In this document: positions 52,805-64,000 of the stretch, in pieces | How positions within the stretch are numbered: the stretch's first letter is position 1 | Layout of the letters: each line of letters opens with the position of its first letter | Assembly: GCA_964030785.1 (NCBI GenBank) | Contig: OZ034969.1 | Location: 71,235,362 to 71,299,361, forward strand | DNA length: 64,000 nt | Source of the DNA: Siderastrea siderea | Taxonomy: Eukaryota; Cnidaria; Anthozoa; Scleractinia; Rhizangiidae | Reading direction: 5' to 3' | Notes under the pieces: model-generated | What the model saw: the letters and a program-made list of their open reading frames with translations, nothing else | What the model was told of the DNA's origin: nothing | Databases searched by the model: none | Position numbers and translations under genes: made by a program

Positions 52805-54193
52805 AAAGAGTTCAGTTTCTTACTGTAACAAGAACGTGCGTTATTTTCAATTGCTGCATTTGTTTGCCTTCCTCTACAAAACAACAACATTAAATGATCA
52901 AGTTCATGGTTTTGTAGAGAACTTAAACTCACGAAGGTGAATTTCCCTTTTCCTGTCTGAACTTGAACGCTGTCCCTATGAATTCAGCTCCTTTAAAGTT
53001 CGGCCACATTCAATAAATTGTACGAGTGAAAAAAAAATCACTAAGAAGTCTAAAATAATATTCTATAGTTTTTTAAAGGACGTTCAGTGCAATAAATCTA
53101 CTTAAAAACTGCTAAAAAGGGACCCCCCACTCCAAGTTTCATACACTCTCAGGCAGTGTGAATTCTCGCATGATCTCGTTCACGTGGGGTGCGCGTTTTG
53201 TGCCCGGTTTTCGGTAGCGATCCAAGGACGAGTTCAGCAGAGGTGCAAGCTAAACAGTCCATAAAAACCGTTGAAACGCAAATCAAGCATAAAGGTTGGA
53301 ATATTTATTCCGGAATAGTTTTTGCCACCTGTGCCAACATATTAAGCCTCAACGAAGATTTCAGCGGTCGCAGATAACGAATCTTGTGTAAAATGCCGGG
53401 CAAAAAGGTGACCACTTCACTCTGCAAACTTTACTAAACGGCAGTTGGCATGGAAACAAAACTCAAGCTATCTACCATGTGATAAGTTTGACATTAATAT
53501 GCATGAGTTGACTTTGGAAGCGGCACCGTGAAGGCACCGGTATACCCTGATGAATATCACATGAAGCTAGTAGAGCGCGCCAAGGGAAAGACGACCATTG
53601 AATCTGTGGCAATACTGTTTCAGAAGCAAACTGCGTTTTTTTCCCTGGTCTTAAGAATTATAATCATACAGTGATTTTCAAGAGTTATTTTGGCAATGCT
53701 GCCAAGAAATCGCTGATAGAAATTTGTTTGGAAATTTGAAATACGCTGTGTTTTCTCTTGAACCATTGGTAAGTTATTCTCACATCTTCTAGTGACGTTT
53801 ATGTCTAAGACTAACATAACGGCTTTATTTTTTCTTTTTTTAAGTGTAACACTAGGGAATTAGAAGTCTTTAAGGTATCAGTGTGATGTGATAGTAGAGA
53901 AGTTAGGCCGTTGAGGAAAAAGTGTCTCAAATATCAGACACGCACTTTGTTCGGATTTTGTCTAAATTAGAATTAAATTCATTGATATACTGTCTCTTTT
54001 ATTTCACGTTTACACTCAATTTTCTTTTTTGTTTTTCTTGAGCACTGAGAAGCTCTAAATGTTAGTACCAACGGGGCCTAGGAGTTATATTTGAGTTTCA
54101 ACCTGAAATTCTTGGTCAAATGTCGGCTCGGTGATCTTTTGACTCGGTGACTCAGCCTTGGTTGTCTTAATTTTCACTGCAGGTAGCTAAAAC
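52805..54193. other. Intergenic region before the orphan secreted gene
   Basis: AT-rich, no gene or repeat family recognised. The last few hundred bases are the presumed promoter and 5' UTR of the gene starting at 54194; no reliable TATA box or initiator can be named. Confidence 0.5.
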
Positions 54194-54272
54194 ATGAACT
54201 GCTCTCTTCGAGCTGCTCTTGCTTTTTTATTCCTATTTGTGGCATGTCGAGCGGGAGAAGATTTTGACAAAG
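54194..54272 (+). CDS. Orphan gene exon 1: start codon and signal peptide
   Basis: ATG at 54194. A short n-region (MNCSLR) is followed by a hydrophobic core (AALAFLFLFVACRA) and a likely cleavage before GEDFDK. It ends AAA G|GTAAGA in phase 1. The ATG is the first in frame and is directly followed by a classical signal sequence, which decides the start. Confidence 0.85.
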
Positions 54273-57200
54273 GTAAGAAATATATATAAAATAACGAATG
54301 GTTCATTCACAGATTTAATTCTGCAGCTAAACAAAGGTAAAGCAAATAAATGTTAACACGCCTAAGTAGTTTTGAGAGTCTTCGATTTTTTATTTCAGGC
54401 TAGGTCTTGCATATTTTGTACTTCACAAAAATTCTACTCCCTTATCTCACTAACAGAGTTTTAAAAACGTATTCATCATGACCATAGTTTTGACTAAAAT
54501 GACGGGCGTTACTGTCTGAAACAAAAAGTTAGGTCTAATGTTTTCTGACGAAATTTAAAGGGGAAAGCATCGACTCTGCCCCCATAAAAATTGCCTTCAA
54601 ATAAACCTCCGACTAACATAAGATTTCCATTACGTCGGTGTCCGAGTTTTATATTTTTTTAAAAGATAATTTTATTACTTTAAGTTATTCAGGGTATCAA
54701 AATATTCACGTAAAGAGATTCAAACTGCTCTCAAACAACGAAATGAATGGGACAGCGGCTTTCTAGCCTCCCGTGGTACAGTTTATCTGACCTCGACAAG
54801 TACTACAATGAAGCACCCTGCAACACAAGAATGGTACCCGCTTACAAGATATTTGTAAAATGTGGACAATTTCAAAACAAACCCCTAGCCCCGTAGTGAG
54901 GCTATCAACAAAAGACAGGCATTCTAATGTTGTTCTATCTTGTTTTACTTCAACAAAATTTGTCCGTTTTTCCAGTACTTCCTTCCTATGATATTCGAGT
55001 TAAATTCGTTTCGCTCATGACAAGTGCAAATAACTTATTCAAGCAGTACGCTGAAACGTTTTGTGGGCGTGGGAAGACCCTACAATTAAACTGAAAGTGG
55101 AAAGAAGCAGAGGTCTCTATTTTCTCGGTTTGCTTTGGATGAAACAAAGGAGTAAAGAAAACGAAAAGCTCTGTGTCCTGGTTTTATGTGCTGATGTAAA
55201 CTGAACAGTCGAGTGTTCGATTAACATCAATTAAAATTCTTACATAGAATGACCGTACCTCATCTGTTAACAGAAAAGTCAAATTTAGATTTTTTTTTTC
55301 TCTTTCTGATTTATTTTCAATTAGAGTACAACATTTGTAAATAAAGAGAGTGTATAAACGGCTTGCAAAAACGTACAAAAGTCGAACGCGGTTCAACTTT
55401 CACTGAACATTTACGCAAGCTAAACATACGGACGTGAATTTAACTGTTCTTTTTTACGTGCATGATAAAAAAAGACGCAGTGTGAAAACCTGCAAAGAAT
55501 TACGTCCTATAAGAAACAGAATGGCTGAAGAGTGCTTTTTAAAACACCCACCTTGATGCGTCCACATCGTGATGCTGCCAGTGACAAAGAAGTGTAACGT
55601 TTAAAAGCTATAAATACCAAGAGTAAATAATGACACCTTTGGGAGTTGGGATAGGTTCTATTTGCACAAGTTATCATTTTAATCCCTACTTTCAAACGTT
55701 CTTTTCCAATTCGTATTTCATTTTGTGTTTTATTTTTCCTTTCCTTTTCTTCCTGTTAGACGACCTCCCGTCAGCCAAACGCCTTCTTCAAAAAATCGTT
55801 CCACTAGGCTCGATGCCTTCCATGCCGGACGGCTTCCCTTCCTTGTCAGAGCTGAAAACGGATAACTTTGATTATAACATTAACAAGGGGAAGGTTACAG
55901 TCATTGCTGATCTAGAGAATCCAGTCAAGCTTCTGGGGCAAGGATTAACGATAAATGATGTGAAGATGACCTTTAAGTATGACAAGAATAATCCAGGTGG
56001 AAAATGGAAATTTGACGCGGAAGGTAAGCTTGAACTGAGATCTGCGTGAATTAACCACTTGTTTTATCGATAAGTGAGGAAGCGCGGTGTAGTGGTTAGC
56101 GAGTTGGATCTTAAGGTCGGTGGTCCAACGTCCACATTGTCTCTCTCCACCCAGGTGTATAAATGATTACTGGCGACATACTGCTGGGGGTAACTCTGCG
56201 ATGGACTAGCATCCCATCCCATTCTCTCAGTTGCTTCATGCTATAGAAACCAGGATAAGCTCCGGCCGTATGGGCCCCCTTGGCTCGTGTGCGATTTTGC
56301 CTTTATTGCTAGATAGGTGTCCCTCTGATCAAACCTACCTCGCAAAGTTTGCAATAGCCTTCCGTAAAGTTCTTTTTTGTATTTCCTTAAAAATTTCTCT
56401 TTCAATTAAGGAAGTATTCTTGCTGTATCTCTAGGAATTCATGCTAGAAAATCAAACTGCTCTTAAACGATAAAATGAATATAATAGCGGCTTTTGGCTG
56501 CTTCCTGCATCCTGGTCACACAACTAAAGAAAGTTTACTTACATATACAAATTATTTAATTTATCACAGGAAAGTGGAATCAAGGTAATATGAACGCAAC
56601 TGTGAAAATCGAAGAATCAAAAATTGGCAATCACCATACAATGGTAGCAGCGGCCGATACGCTAAATGTCTACGAGGTAGCTACTGGGCTGTCAGAGAAG
56701 AAAAGGGTTGAACACGCGGGGATGAATGTCAATACTTTGAAAAATCTCACTCTACAAAACGTTGAGATGTACTCTGTGTTCAAAGGAAATGATGACTATG
56801 TTTTTATGATTTCGGGTGACCCACTGCTCACCGAAACGCACTCATCAGATTGCAAAGTGTTTATACGCAAAATGCCTCACAAGAAAAGCGTATTTTCTGT
56901 ACTGCTGGAATTCGAACATGATTTGCCTTCGCGAGCTCTTTTGAAGCTAGTCAGCGACGACCTGTTCAAAATCCCATTTATCAACCATCTTATCGCAAAA
57001 ACACGAGTCTTCCGAAAGACTCGGACAAATTTTGGCTTTGTTGCCTCTACGGGAGATGTGGACAAGCTTCCGCTGAGCTCTTTTGGTGGAGGAATTCTGG
57101 CAGACGAACTGCAGTCGCACATTTCAAAAGGACTGACTCTATTGCTGCCATTCCGCTTGGGAAGCGAGGACAAAAAACCAGTTAAGGTTGCCGTTGTGGT

Positions 57201-60200
57201 TAACCCCCCGCTAGTCAAGTTCATCACCTCTCGACACGAACAGGTGAGCGTTGCACAGACACTGAAAGCTCTGTCACCAAGTTCTAGGATAAGAGTTCTA
57301 CCTCGTGGATTTCCTAAACTGTCATCCGTGAACATAAACCACTTTAGTTACGACATCGACCAAGAAACATTCACTGTCCACGCAAAAGTGCCTGAAACTT
57401 TTACCGTGATTTCTGGTCTCCTGAACGTGTCGGATGTCGACATAACGTTTCGACATCGCGTTGGGGATGAGCTCAACGCCTGGTCGTTTCAAGGAAATGG
57501 CGTGTCGGAGCTTGGAGGGGCAAAAGCAAATATCTCTTTGAAAAGCGAAGACGAGACAAAAGTGGTTTTCATCACAGGAACTGCCGAAAAGATGTCAGTT
57601 AAATTGCTTGCTCAGCAATATGGCCTCTCCTTCATACCCGATGCCGAAAGCGAAGCGATTGTCCAGAATAGTCAAATGAGTGATTTTGATTTCATCCAAC
57701 CAAAGATCAAGTCGGCTCTTTCCGAAAAACAGAAAAATCGATACATCCATATCTCAGGACTAGGCCATTTCCATGGGGTTGACAAGACCACCGAAGCTGA
57801 GGCAGTGGTGTATGAAGACAAAGGACAACTAAAAACGTCTGTTGGTTTCATATTTCCAAAGATTCCCATGCCTTACATTATTGAGGCCCTAACTGGGATC
57901 GATGTCGACAAACTGAAGAAAGTACTGAGAAACAGTTTCAATACGTCTTTGGTTCTCTCTTTAGACGATGATGATTCCTTATTCGAGAATCCTACGCTCT
58001 CTGGGCTTTCCTTCGAGCGTGGCATATCCATGGTTGGCTTATTCCGAATGCCTGAAGAATGTCGACACGATAAACTGTGTTTATCAGCTAAAAGCCTGCT
58101 TGAGAGTGAACAGTGGTATCGGGTACAGGGCCTCGTGAAACGTGACGGGTTTACTTTAGCTGGAATGGTAAACCGCAACTACGTCCTAGGCAACGGTCTT
58201 GTGCTGAGAGATAACATGTTGCAATTGGCAATTAATGATGATTCTTCTTTCACAATACAGACTAAATTGAATTTTCCTAAGGAGCCACTTTCGTTCGTCG
58301 GACATATAAACTTTGAAAACGGAAGTGTAGAACTGTCCATGAGGAGTGAAGACGCAATTTATCGTTCTTACAGAGGAGGATATCTGACATTTGATCAACT
58401 TGCTCTCAACACTGAAATAATGGATTCTATTCCTATGCAGAAGCTTTCTCTAAAAGGCAGAATGACACTAGGAAAAGTAGGCAGCGGGCATGAGATTATG
58501 GCTTCCTGTTCGATATATTATCATGCAATGGAGCCTGAATTCAGTCGTATTGAATCCAAACTGTCAGATATGAGCATGGATAAAATTGTGCAAGCAATGG
58601 AAATCCCCAACGCGACACTTCCATATCCACTAGCTTACGCTCCCTTCGTTGGTGGTTTAGAAGTGCTTTACCGTCCAACGCTACACTCCAAAACGAATTT
58701 CTCGATGCGAGGAAAACTTCACATCTTCGATCGCCATTTTGACTGTGTGATTAAGATGAACGATTCTAGCCACGTCCACCTGACTTCCCTCAACACTAAA
58801 TCCCCGTTTGTATTGTCTAACGGCTTTATTGTGGTGCAGGAAAGCGAGGAAATTTCCAAAAGTGGCCCAAAGCTCGACGTTGCCATTGCTCCTTTTGATG
58901 TTCGTGTCAATATCATTGGATTTGCTCGAGTTCTCGGCGTAGGATCCCCAACAGATATCAAGATTTCTGACTCTGGTACAGAATTTCCCGTGCATGGAAA
59001 CCTCTTTGATATTTCATCAACTGGGCTGTATATTTCATCACCAGAAGTAATGGGAGGATCTGACGCTTCTACATACCAGGTAAGACCAGCATTAAAATAT
59101 ATGCCAGAGCAAATGTACAAAAACATGCATAAGTGCCAGAACTGAGGCTCCAGACTGTTAAATTCTGAAAGACACTAGCCACCCTTCTTTTTAAGGATCC
59201 ACTCAGAACCCCAGCCTTCTGGGGAAACTCAACCTGACACTTGGTTGTCGCAGCAGGGGCCCGTTTCTCGAAACTCCCGATAACTTGCCGGGCCCGAAAA
59301 CCATTTTAGTTGCACAATATTCTCCAGTAGCTATACGATTATTATTGATTTTAAAAGCTAAATTTTGATCTTTATAATTTCGTAAAGCACATTGCTAAGT
59401 TTGCGCCAGTAATTACCATTAGCTGATAAATAAATGAGCTTGAAAAAATACTTACCAGGCCCGGAAAGTTATGGGGAGTTTCGAGAAACGGGCAACAGGA
59501 CCCCTCGGATACCATCGCAGCCACTAAGCTGAGTTCATCTTCACACCCTTCTCAAAATTGACAAAAAGAAAAAACTTTGGGCCACTTGCACTTAGGTTTT
59601 TTTATGTCAATTTTTGACAACTCATTGGTAGTTTCCGTTTTAACTAAGAACTATGAGAGGAGGAGTATGTACGTGAAATTTCCGCCACTCGCAGCTCTTT
59701 CATTTTAATTGGTCAGTTGACACCCAGCCATGAAGAAGTTGTCAAAAAGTTGTCAACAACTAATCGAAAACTTTCTACAACTAAAACGCACCGAGTGGAC
59801 AACTTTTACCCCACATCACCCCCTAACCAATTTTGCCGTCCCTAGAGCAAACTTTCTCAGAGACCAATTTGTAGCCATCAAGGAAGATTCATTGATACTG
59901 CCTCCCCACTCCCCCAGCCACCCTGAGCCTCGTATCATTCACTTATGTATTTATGAAAAGATTCCCTGTATACTTAATATGAGTTTAACTCGAGGGAATG
60001 TCTTCCTCGTAGGCTTACGGATGCCTCCCTGGAATTCATAATCAAGTTCTTAAAGCAGTGGACACACTTCTGAAGGCAGCTGCCACTGAGGCAGATAGCT
60101 TCATTCACCAAGCAACAGAAAACCTCAAGGAAGCCAAAAACTACTATCGTATGGCCACAAAGAACGAGGAGTACTATCGGCAGAAACTTGATGAAGAAGA

Positions 60201-63200
60201 GAAAATTCTGGATAAGAGAAACAGAGAAGTGTGGCTGGCAGAACAGCGATACAACAGCAGCTGTCAACTTGATGAGTGCAAAAAGAGTAGGTTCCCCTCC
60301 TAATTAGTCTGTTTATTGACATACCGATTCTTGTAACTGTTCAGAAAGATCTTGTATACGTGAATGCGAACTAAGTAACCTTATCCGGACCTAAAATTTC
60401 GTTGAGACGCACAAGCTTAAGTTTCGGTTCCGTCGCTGAATCTTTTTCAATTGATTGGATCTGAAGGTTGGTTGAGTGACCTGCGTGGTGAAGGTCGTAC
60501 ACAAAAAAAATTGAAAATATAGGCAAAAATGGTTTTGCATATTAATTATGAAAAAAGGTTTTGCCCCGTGCCATCATTGATTAGATGTAGTAAGTACAGT
60601 CCCAACGTCATGTCCAAGGATCGTGGTTTATTATCTGTCTGCACCTCCGGCGGCTTTGAGGTCTTCGTTGACGCTAGATTTCATAGGGATATACCGGATA
60701 TGAGAGAAAACCAAATTGTAAATGGATGTGACAACAGTAAAGCCCACATAATATATTATTTTCTTGTTCATGAGCTTGACCAATCTTCCATCTCAACATA
60801 TTACTATCTATTCTATTACTCTACTATTCTTCTCTCTGCGTTCTGTGGAAAAGTCCGAAACCATCGTTCCCTTTATGACCATCTCCTGGAACAAACTATA
60901 CCCTAATTCAAAGTGCTTTGGTATACACTTGGTTGCTTCATTTCTCCATTTAAATTCATGTTTAATGTTGCAATTTGTTTCTTCCTCGTGTACTTCTTTC
61001 ATTTTATCCTTCTTTAAGTTACATTTTTTCTCCATTGTTTTTCAAATATGTAGGTTGCATTGGATGCCCAGACTGGAATAGATGTTGCACACGTGACGTT
61101 TTTGGCAGCTGTGTTGAGTGTCCAGCTTGGAACAAGTGTTGCTATAAATCAGGAGATCCTGTCTGTGTTGCTAGGAATCACGGTTGCGACCATATTAGGA
61201 AAGTAGCCAGTGGAAATCTCGAAGACGCAAGAGTACGTAGCTTTTTCGTTTTACCATATTACTACAATTAAATCCTATTTTACAAGTAAAATTCCTTTGC
61301 AAGAGGGCTGTAAAGTGCAAATCTCCATTGCCAATTTAGGATATAGTGTAATTTTGTCCTAAACAAAGCTTTAATTTATTTTTAAAATAATGCAAGCTAT
61401 TTTTCTTTTCTACGCAGCTTTTATTCAGAAGCCAATGTCCTTGTCACACCAGTAGCTTTTAACCACCGTTTTTCATTAGCTTTCTAACCAATTTTTTCAG
61501 AGTCCGTGTCCACCATGCACCCCCCCCCCCTAAATTTCTTTTTTTTTAAGTGCAATAAAGCCTTGGTTTGAACAGTCAAAGGTCTCGAAAAATTATGCGC
61601 AGTACTACTACTCTTGCTTTGAAGTAGTGGTTAGCCATTGCCAAAATAAAAATTCCGTGAGTAAGCCTCTTTTTCGATATTTATTTACTTTTTTGTTTTT
61701 CCTCAGGATATCTATTTGGACCAAAAACGGCGAGTGGACAACGTAACTCAAAGTGTGTTCGACTCCGAATTTTCCAAGGGTAAAACTAAAGCAGTGTTGG
61801 ACGCCGCTGGCAAAGCCCTCTCTCTAATTGACAGAGATTCGACCATCGGAATCGAAGCATCAAAATCCATCAAACACTTTGGTCTCGAAAATGTGCTCAA
61901 AATTCAAAGCATCTGCTTTCAGGCCCCCGTGGATTCCTTAGCCACCAGCTGCATCAACATGAGCGTCAACGCCAGTGTCATGGGCTCGGATGACGTCAAA
62001 ACGCTTCCGTTTCACGCATGCCTCAACAAAGAGTTGGTACCGCGCATAGCACGCTTTCTTGCAAACTATTTGTTCCCGGAAATTGGAACCACTAAGCAAA
62101 GACGCAGTCTGGTCACGGAGGAAGTAAACAGTCTTCCAGAAGGAGATACAACAGACGGCAGGCTAACTACGTTTCTGAGAGGCCGTGGATTGTTACGTAG
62201 GACTAGAGATGCTGAGTCAGCGGATGAAAGGGAGAGTATTGAACCTTTCTGGGATTTAATTCAACAACATGATCCATTAAAAGAAATAAAGAAGGTTGCG
62301 CCACCGAGTCATCCCAGCATGAGCAATTTGAAGAGAAAGTGGAAAATACCAGGTTTGTTGTTTCCCACGTTCACTCAAGGTGCTTTTTAAGGGTAAGTCG
62401 TTACAAGAGTAGCGCAAGACGTACGCCCACATCGAGATTTACATATAGTAACCTTGGGGATCATATATTTCCATTGAAATTCGTTTGTATTGCGCGCATT
62501 ACCTGCCTATGCCGTATTTACTCGAAAGAGCGCCATCCCTGAATAAGCAACAATGCGGCGCTTTGTATCTTTTGATATGGCTAATGCTGAAATGTTAATA
62601 CGGCTGATGTTGTTATTGCTGTTATTGTTATGTTTGTGCAAAGGGGTATAGAACTTTAAAACTAACTTTTTATTCCGTCCTTACTATGTTATTGTTATGA
62701 ACAAACAAAGATTAAGAATGATTGTAGGGAGTTGTAAACAAGCGCCGCACCGACAAGTCGAAAAATTTAATAAGCGCCGTGGCGTTCTCTCGAGTAAATA
62801 CGGTATGCCCATACTCAACCGACTAGCTTGGTAGGGGATATCACTGAATTTCAGAACCACTTGTGGAACGAGATAAAGTATACCGCTACGAACAGGTTTT
62901 ACTACAATGGACTAAAGTTCTGTAGATCAAATACCCACTGTAAAAACTGGTTGTCGAAACTTTAAAAAAGCGTCCTTACATGTTTGAACTTTCGCAAAGG
63001 ACGCTTTTGGCCAAACGTCTTGTCTTTTTATATAATAATATAATGGCAATTCTTAGCAGCATGGGAAGAGGCAAAAAGGAACAGAGAATAGGAAATCGTA
63101 CACACCTCTTTGGGTCTAAACCCAGGATGTGATATCCGAGAACCATCTTTTCACCAGAAACTGAACCATTTCAACTCCACAGCGTCCAAGTCTGGAAGAT

Positions 63201-63541
63201 GCAAGATTTACCACCAGCTGCTGGACATCTGCAGAGACATGATGAAGACTGTGAAAAAAATGTATGGTACATACATGTACGAGCGATATTTATTCGCCAA
63301 GGAAAAGGACCGCTTCACGAGAAAACTTAAGCGAGTGACAAAGCAGTTGGAATTGTCAGGTAGGTCTTGCAAGTATTGAAAAAGGTTTACAAAACGGAAC
63401 GGAACTGGTCATAGTTTGGTTTGCTTCAATACACTCAAAAATTCAATAATAATTTCATTTGTTTTTCAATAGCTAAACAAGTATCTGGTACCGAGGACCA
63501 AATGGAGAGAATTGAGAGAAGTCTCAACTTTGTTAGTGATG
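54194..63541 (+). CDS. Orphan large secreted protein (5' part; continues beyond window)
   Basis: I do not recognise the family. Exons: 54194-54272, 55760-56023, 56570-59079, 60013-60286, 61054-61232, 61707-62352, about 63057-63359, 63473-63541. Phases agree at every junction, but exon 7 contains an in-frame TAG (see separate entry). The first exon starts at ATG and encodes a signal peptide (MNCSLRAALAFLFLFVACRA, then GEDFD), so the product is secreted or luminal. Next come a duplicated beta-rich module, a long unbroken region, a coiled coil, a Cys-rich twin motif and a helical tail. More than 1,300 codons are in the window and no true terminator was found. No membrane span was seen after the signal. 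Role unknown; matrix, mucus or venom-type functions cannot be assigned from sequence. Confidence 0.75.
55760..56023 (+). CDS. Orphan gene exon 2: first copy of repeated module
   Basis: 264 nt, phase 1-1. It reads MPDGFPSLSELKTDNFDYNI, KVTVIADLENPVKLLGQGLT, NDVKMTFKYD, KWKFDAEG. The pattern GFPxLS, FxYxI, TVxA, GLxxxDVxxTF, WxF is repeated in exon 3 around 57286-57620. Alternating hydrophobic residues suggest beta strands. Confidence 0.88.
56085..56290 (+). repeat. tRNA-derived SINE copy B (orphan gene intron 2)
   Basis: The head GTGTAGTGGTTAGCGAGTTG is tRNA-like. The body CTCTCTCCACCCAGGTGTAT (56141) and CTCTGCGATGGACTAGCATC, and the tail AGCTCCGGCC, match the copies at 5945-6215 and 26310-26385. 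Confidence 0.8.
56570..59079 (+). CDS. Orphan gene exon 3: 2.5 kb exon with second module copy
   Basis: 2,510 nt open throughout, phase 1 in and phase 0 out (CAG|GTAAGA at 59080). The true exon begins at the CACAG acceptor (56569), seven codons before the first in-frame ATG at 56590. Residues around LPRGFPKLSSVNINHFSYDI, FTVHAKVPETFTVISGLLNV, SDVDITF, AWSFQGNG repeat the exon 2 module. The rest (to GSDASTYQ) is beta-strand-like with few cysteines and shows no motif I can name. Confidence 0.88.
59256..59495. mobile_element. MITE-like element, GGGCGTTTCTCGAAA family, copy 2
   Basis: The left tip GGGGCCCGTTTCTCGAAACT and right tip GGGGAGTTTCGAGAAACGGG are inverted, with subterminal CCGGGCCCG/CAGGCCCGG. 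Same length and end sequence as 26469-26706. It sits in the intron after exon 3 of the orphan gene. Confidence 0.8.
60013..60286 (+). CDS. Orphan gene exon 4: coiled coil
   Basis: 274 nt, phase 0 in, phase 1 out. From VLKAVDTLLKAAATEADSFI to REVWLAEQRYNSS the sequence is a strongly charged helix with heptad-like spacing, ending SCQLDECKKS with two cysteines. Likely an oligomerisation segment of the secreted protein. Confidence 0.88.
61054..61232 (+). CDS. Orphan gene exon 5: twin Cys-rich motif
   Basis: 179 nt, phase 1 in, phase 0 out. Two tandem 16-residue units, CPDWNRCCTRDVFGSC and CPAWNKCCYKSGDPVC, share CPxWNxCC...C. A further GCDHIRK follows. Adjacent cysteines suggest a compact disulphide-bonded knot. 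I do not know a named family with this pattern. Confidence 0.88.
61707..62352 (+). CDS. Orphan gene exon 6
   Basis: 646 nt, phase 0 in, phase 1 out if the donor CCA G|GTTTGT is used. Otherwise the frame runs to TAA at 62388-62390. It starts DIYLDQKRRVDNVTQSVFDS and includes SIKHFGLENVLKIQSICFQA, CLNKELVPRIARFLANYLFP, and a basic GRGLLRRTRD segment that looks like a possible furin-type processing region (inference). The donor is weak, so the 3' boundary is the least certain here. Confidence 0.75.
63057..63359 (+). CDS. Orphan gene exon 7, contains an in-frame TAG
   Basis: The donor TCA G|GTAGGT is clear. Entering at 63057 or 63060 in the phase left by exon 6, the frame reads WEEAKRNRE, then TAG (63089-63091), then EIVHTSLGLNPGCD and a helical Cys-containing segment (CKIYHQLLDICRDMMKTVKK). 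Alternatively the TAG itself is the acceptor AG (exon 63092-63359), which requires a different phase from exon 6. Coding character clearly continues downstream of the TAG. Confidence 0.6.
63473..63541 (+). CDS. Orphan gene exon 8
   Basis: 69 nt, phase 1-1, AKQVSGTEDQMERIERSLNF ending VSD G|GTACGT. It follows in the frame of exon 7, which supports the reading frame beyond the TAG. The gene continues past the window edge. Confidence 0.75.
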
Positions 63542-64000
63542 GTACGTACATGTTTCATGATATGCCGTCACTCTTGGGGTAGGACTCCTCCGTTTAGTAC
63601 GTAAAACACATCCTATTTTAGGCCAATACAGTCAAGGTACATGACATATTTCTGTACCCTTTGTCTGTGCCTACTTATAAACTACTCTATGTCGTCTTAT
63701 AAGGTATTTATAGAAGGTAGTGCATCCCCGTGTGATCCATTCCCCAGGGGAACTGTGAGAGGAGCCGCAAGAACCCCTTCTAAGGCTTGCAACTTTATAC
63801 TTCTCAGAACCTCGGGCGATTGGTGGCAGTGTGTAATAGAACGTTTATGTTGACTTTTGTCAATGTGGAAGGAAACCAGTTGTTTCCCTTCTCAGTCCTT
63901 TCGCCCCGAAGCTCATTTGGTAGGTGAAACGATTTGTGCTTATGGACGAAATGGCGGGGGAAAGTGATCAAATTCCTGTTACGGTTTCTTCTTTGTTAAA

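Noticed and set aside
56590..59145. Single-exon gene starting at ATG 56590 and ending at 59145
   Set aside because: An acceptor at 56569 with an open in-frame lead, and a CAG|GTAAGA donor at 59080, connect it to neighbouring coding exons; signal peptide lies in exon 1 at 54194.

Overview
This is animal nuclear DNA: AT-rich, intron-dense, split by GT-AG introns and full of short inverted-repeat elements, SINEs and a LINE. The domain repertoire (SRCR, MAM, LDLa, WSC and CUB in one receptor), an animal methyl-end fatty acid desaturase and the repeat content suggest a cnidarian, probably a hexacorallian such as a stony coral. That placement is inference; no species marker is present. ORF calling alone hides the genes, so the models here were built by reading exons through splice sites and checking reading-frame phase.

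Layout: (1) 3773-39492 (+): the 3' part of one very large receptor gene. I trace 41 exons and about 1,960 codons, from an LRR C-terminal cap to a stop at 39490-39492. Domain order is LRRCT, short linkers, MAM1, SRCR1, LDLa1, MAM2, LDLa2, MAM3, SRCR2, SRCR3, SRCR4, WSC, linker, CUB1, linker, CUB2, a Ser/Thr-rich stalk containing a triplicated exon, a transmembrane helix, a proline-rich tail with YxxL, PPxY, NPF and NPxY motifs, and a C-terminal U-box. Start codon, signal peptide and LRRs lie upstream of the window or were not recognised. (2) 42405-43580 (-): a methyl-end fatty acid desaturase with an uninterrupted coding exon. (3) about 47392-52677 (+): a nearly full-length L1/Tx1-type LINE with ORF1 and an ORF2 broken by one in-frame TGA. 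(4) 54194 to beyond the window (+): a secreted protein of unrecognised family with a signal peptide, a repeated beta-type domain, a coiled coil and a twin Cys motif.

Introns and intergenic DNA hold MITE-like inverted-repeat elements, several of them present in two copies in the window, at least two tRNA-derived SINE families, foldback palindromes and microsatellites.

The main discovery candidate is the receptor: a scavenger-receptor-like mosaic ectodomain, one membrane span, an endocytic-sorting tail and its own predicted U-box E3 ligase domain. It looks like a receptor that could bind ligand, internalise and ubiquitinate itself or its neighbours. The desaturase and the orphan secreted protein show no functional link to it.
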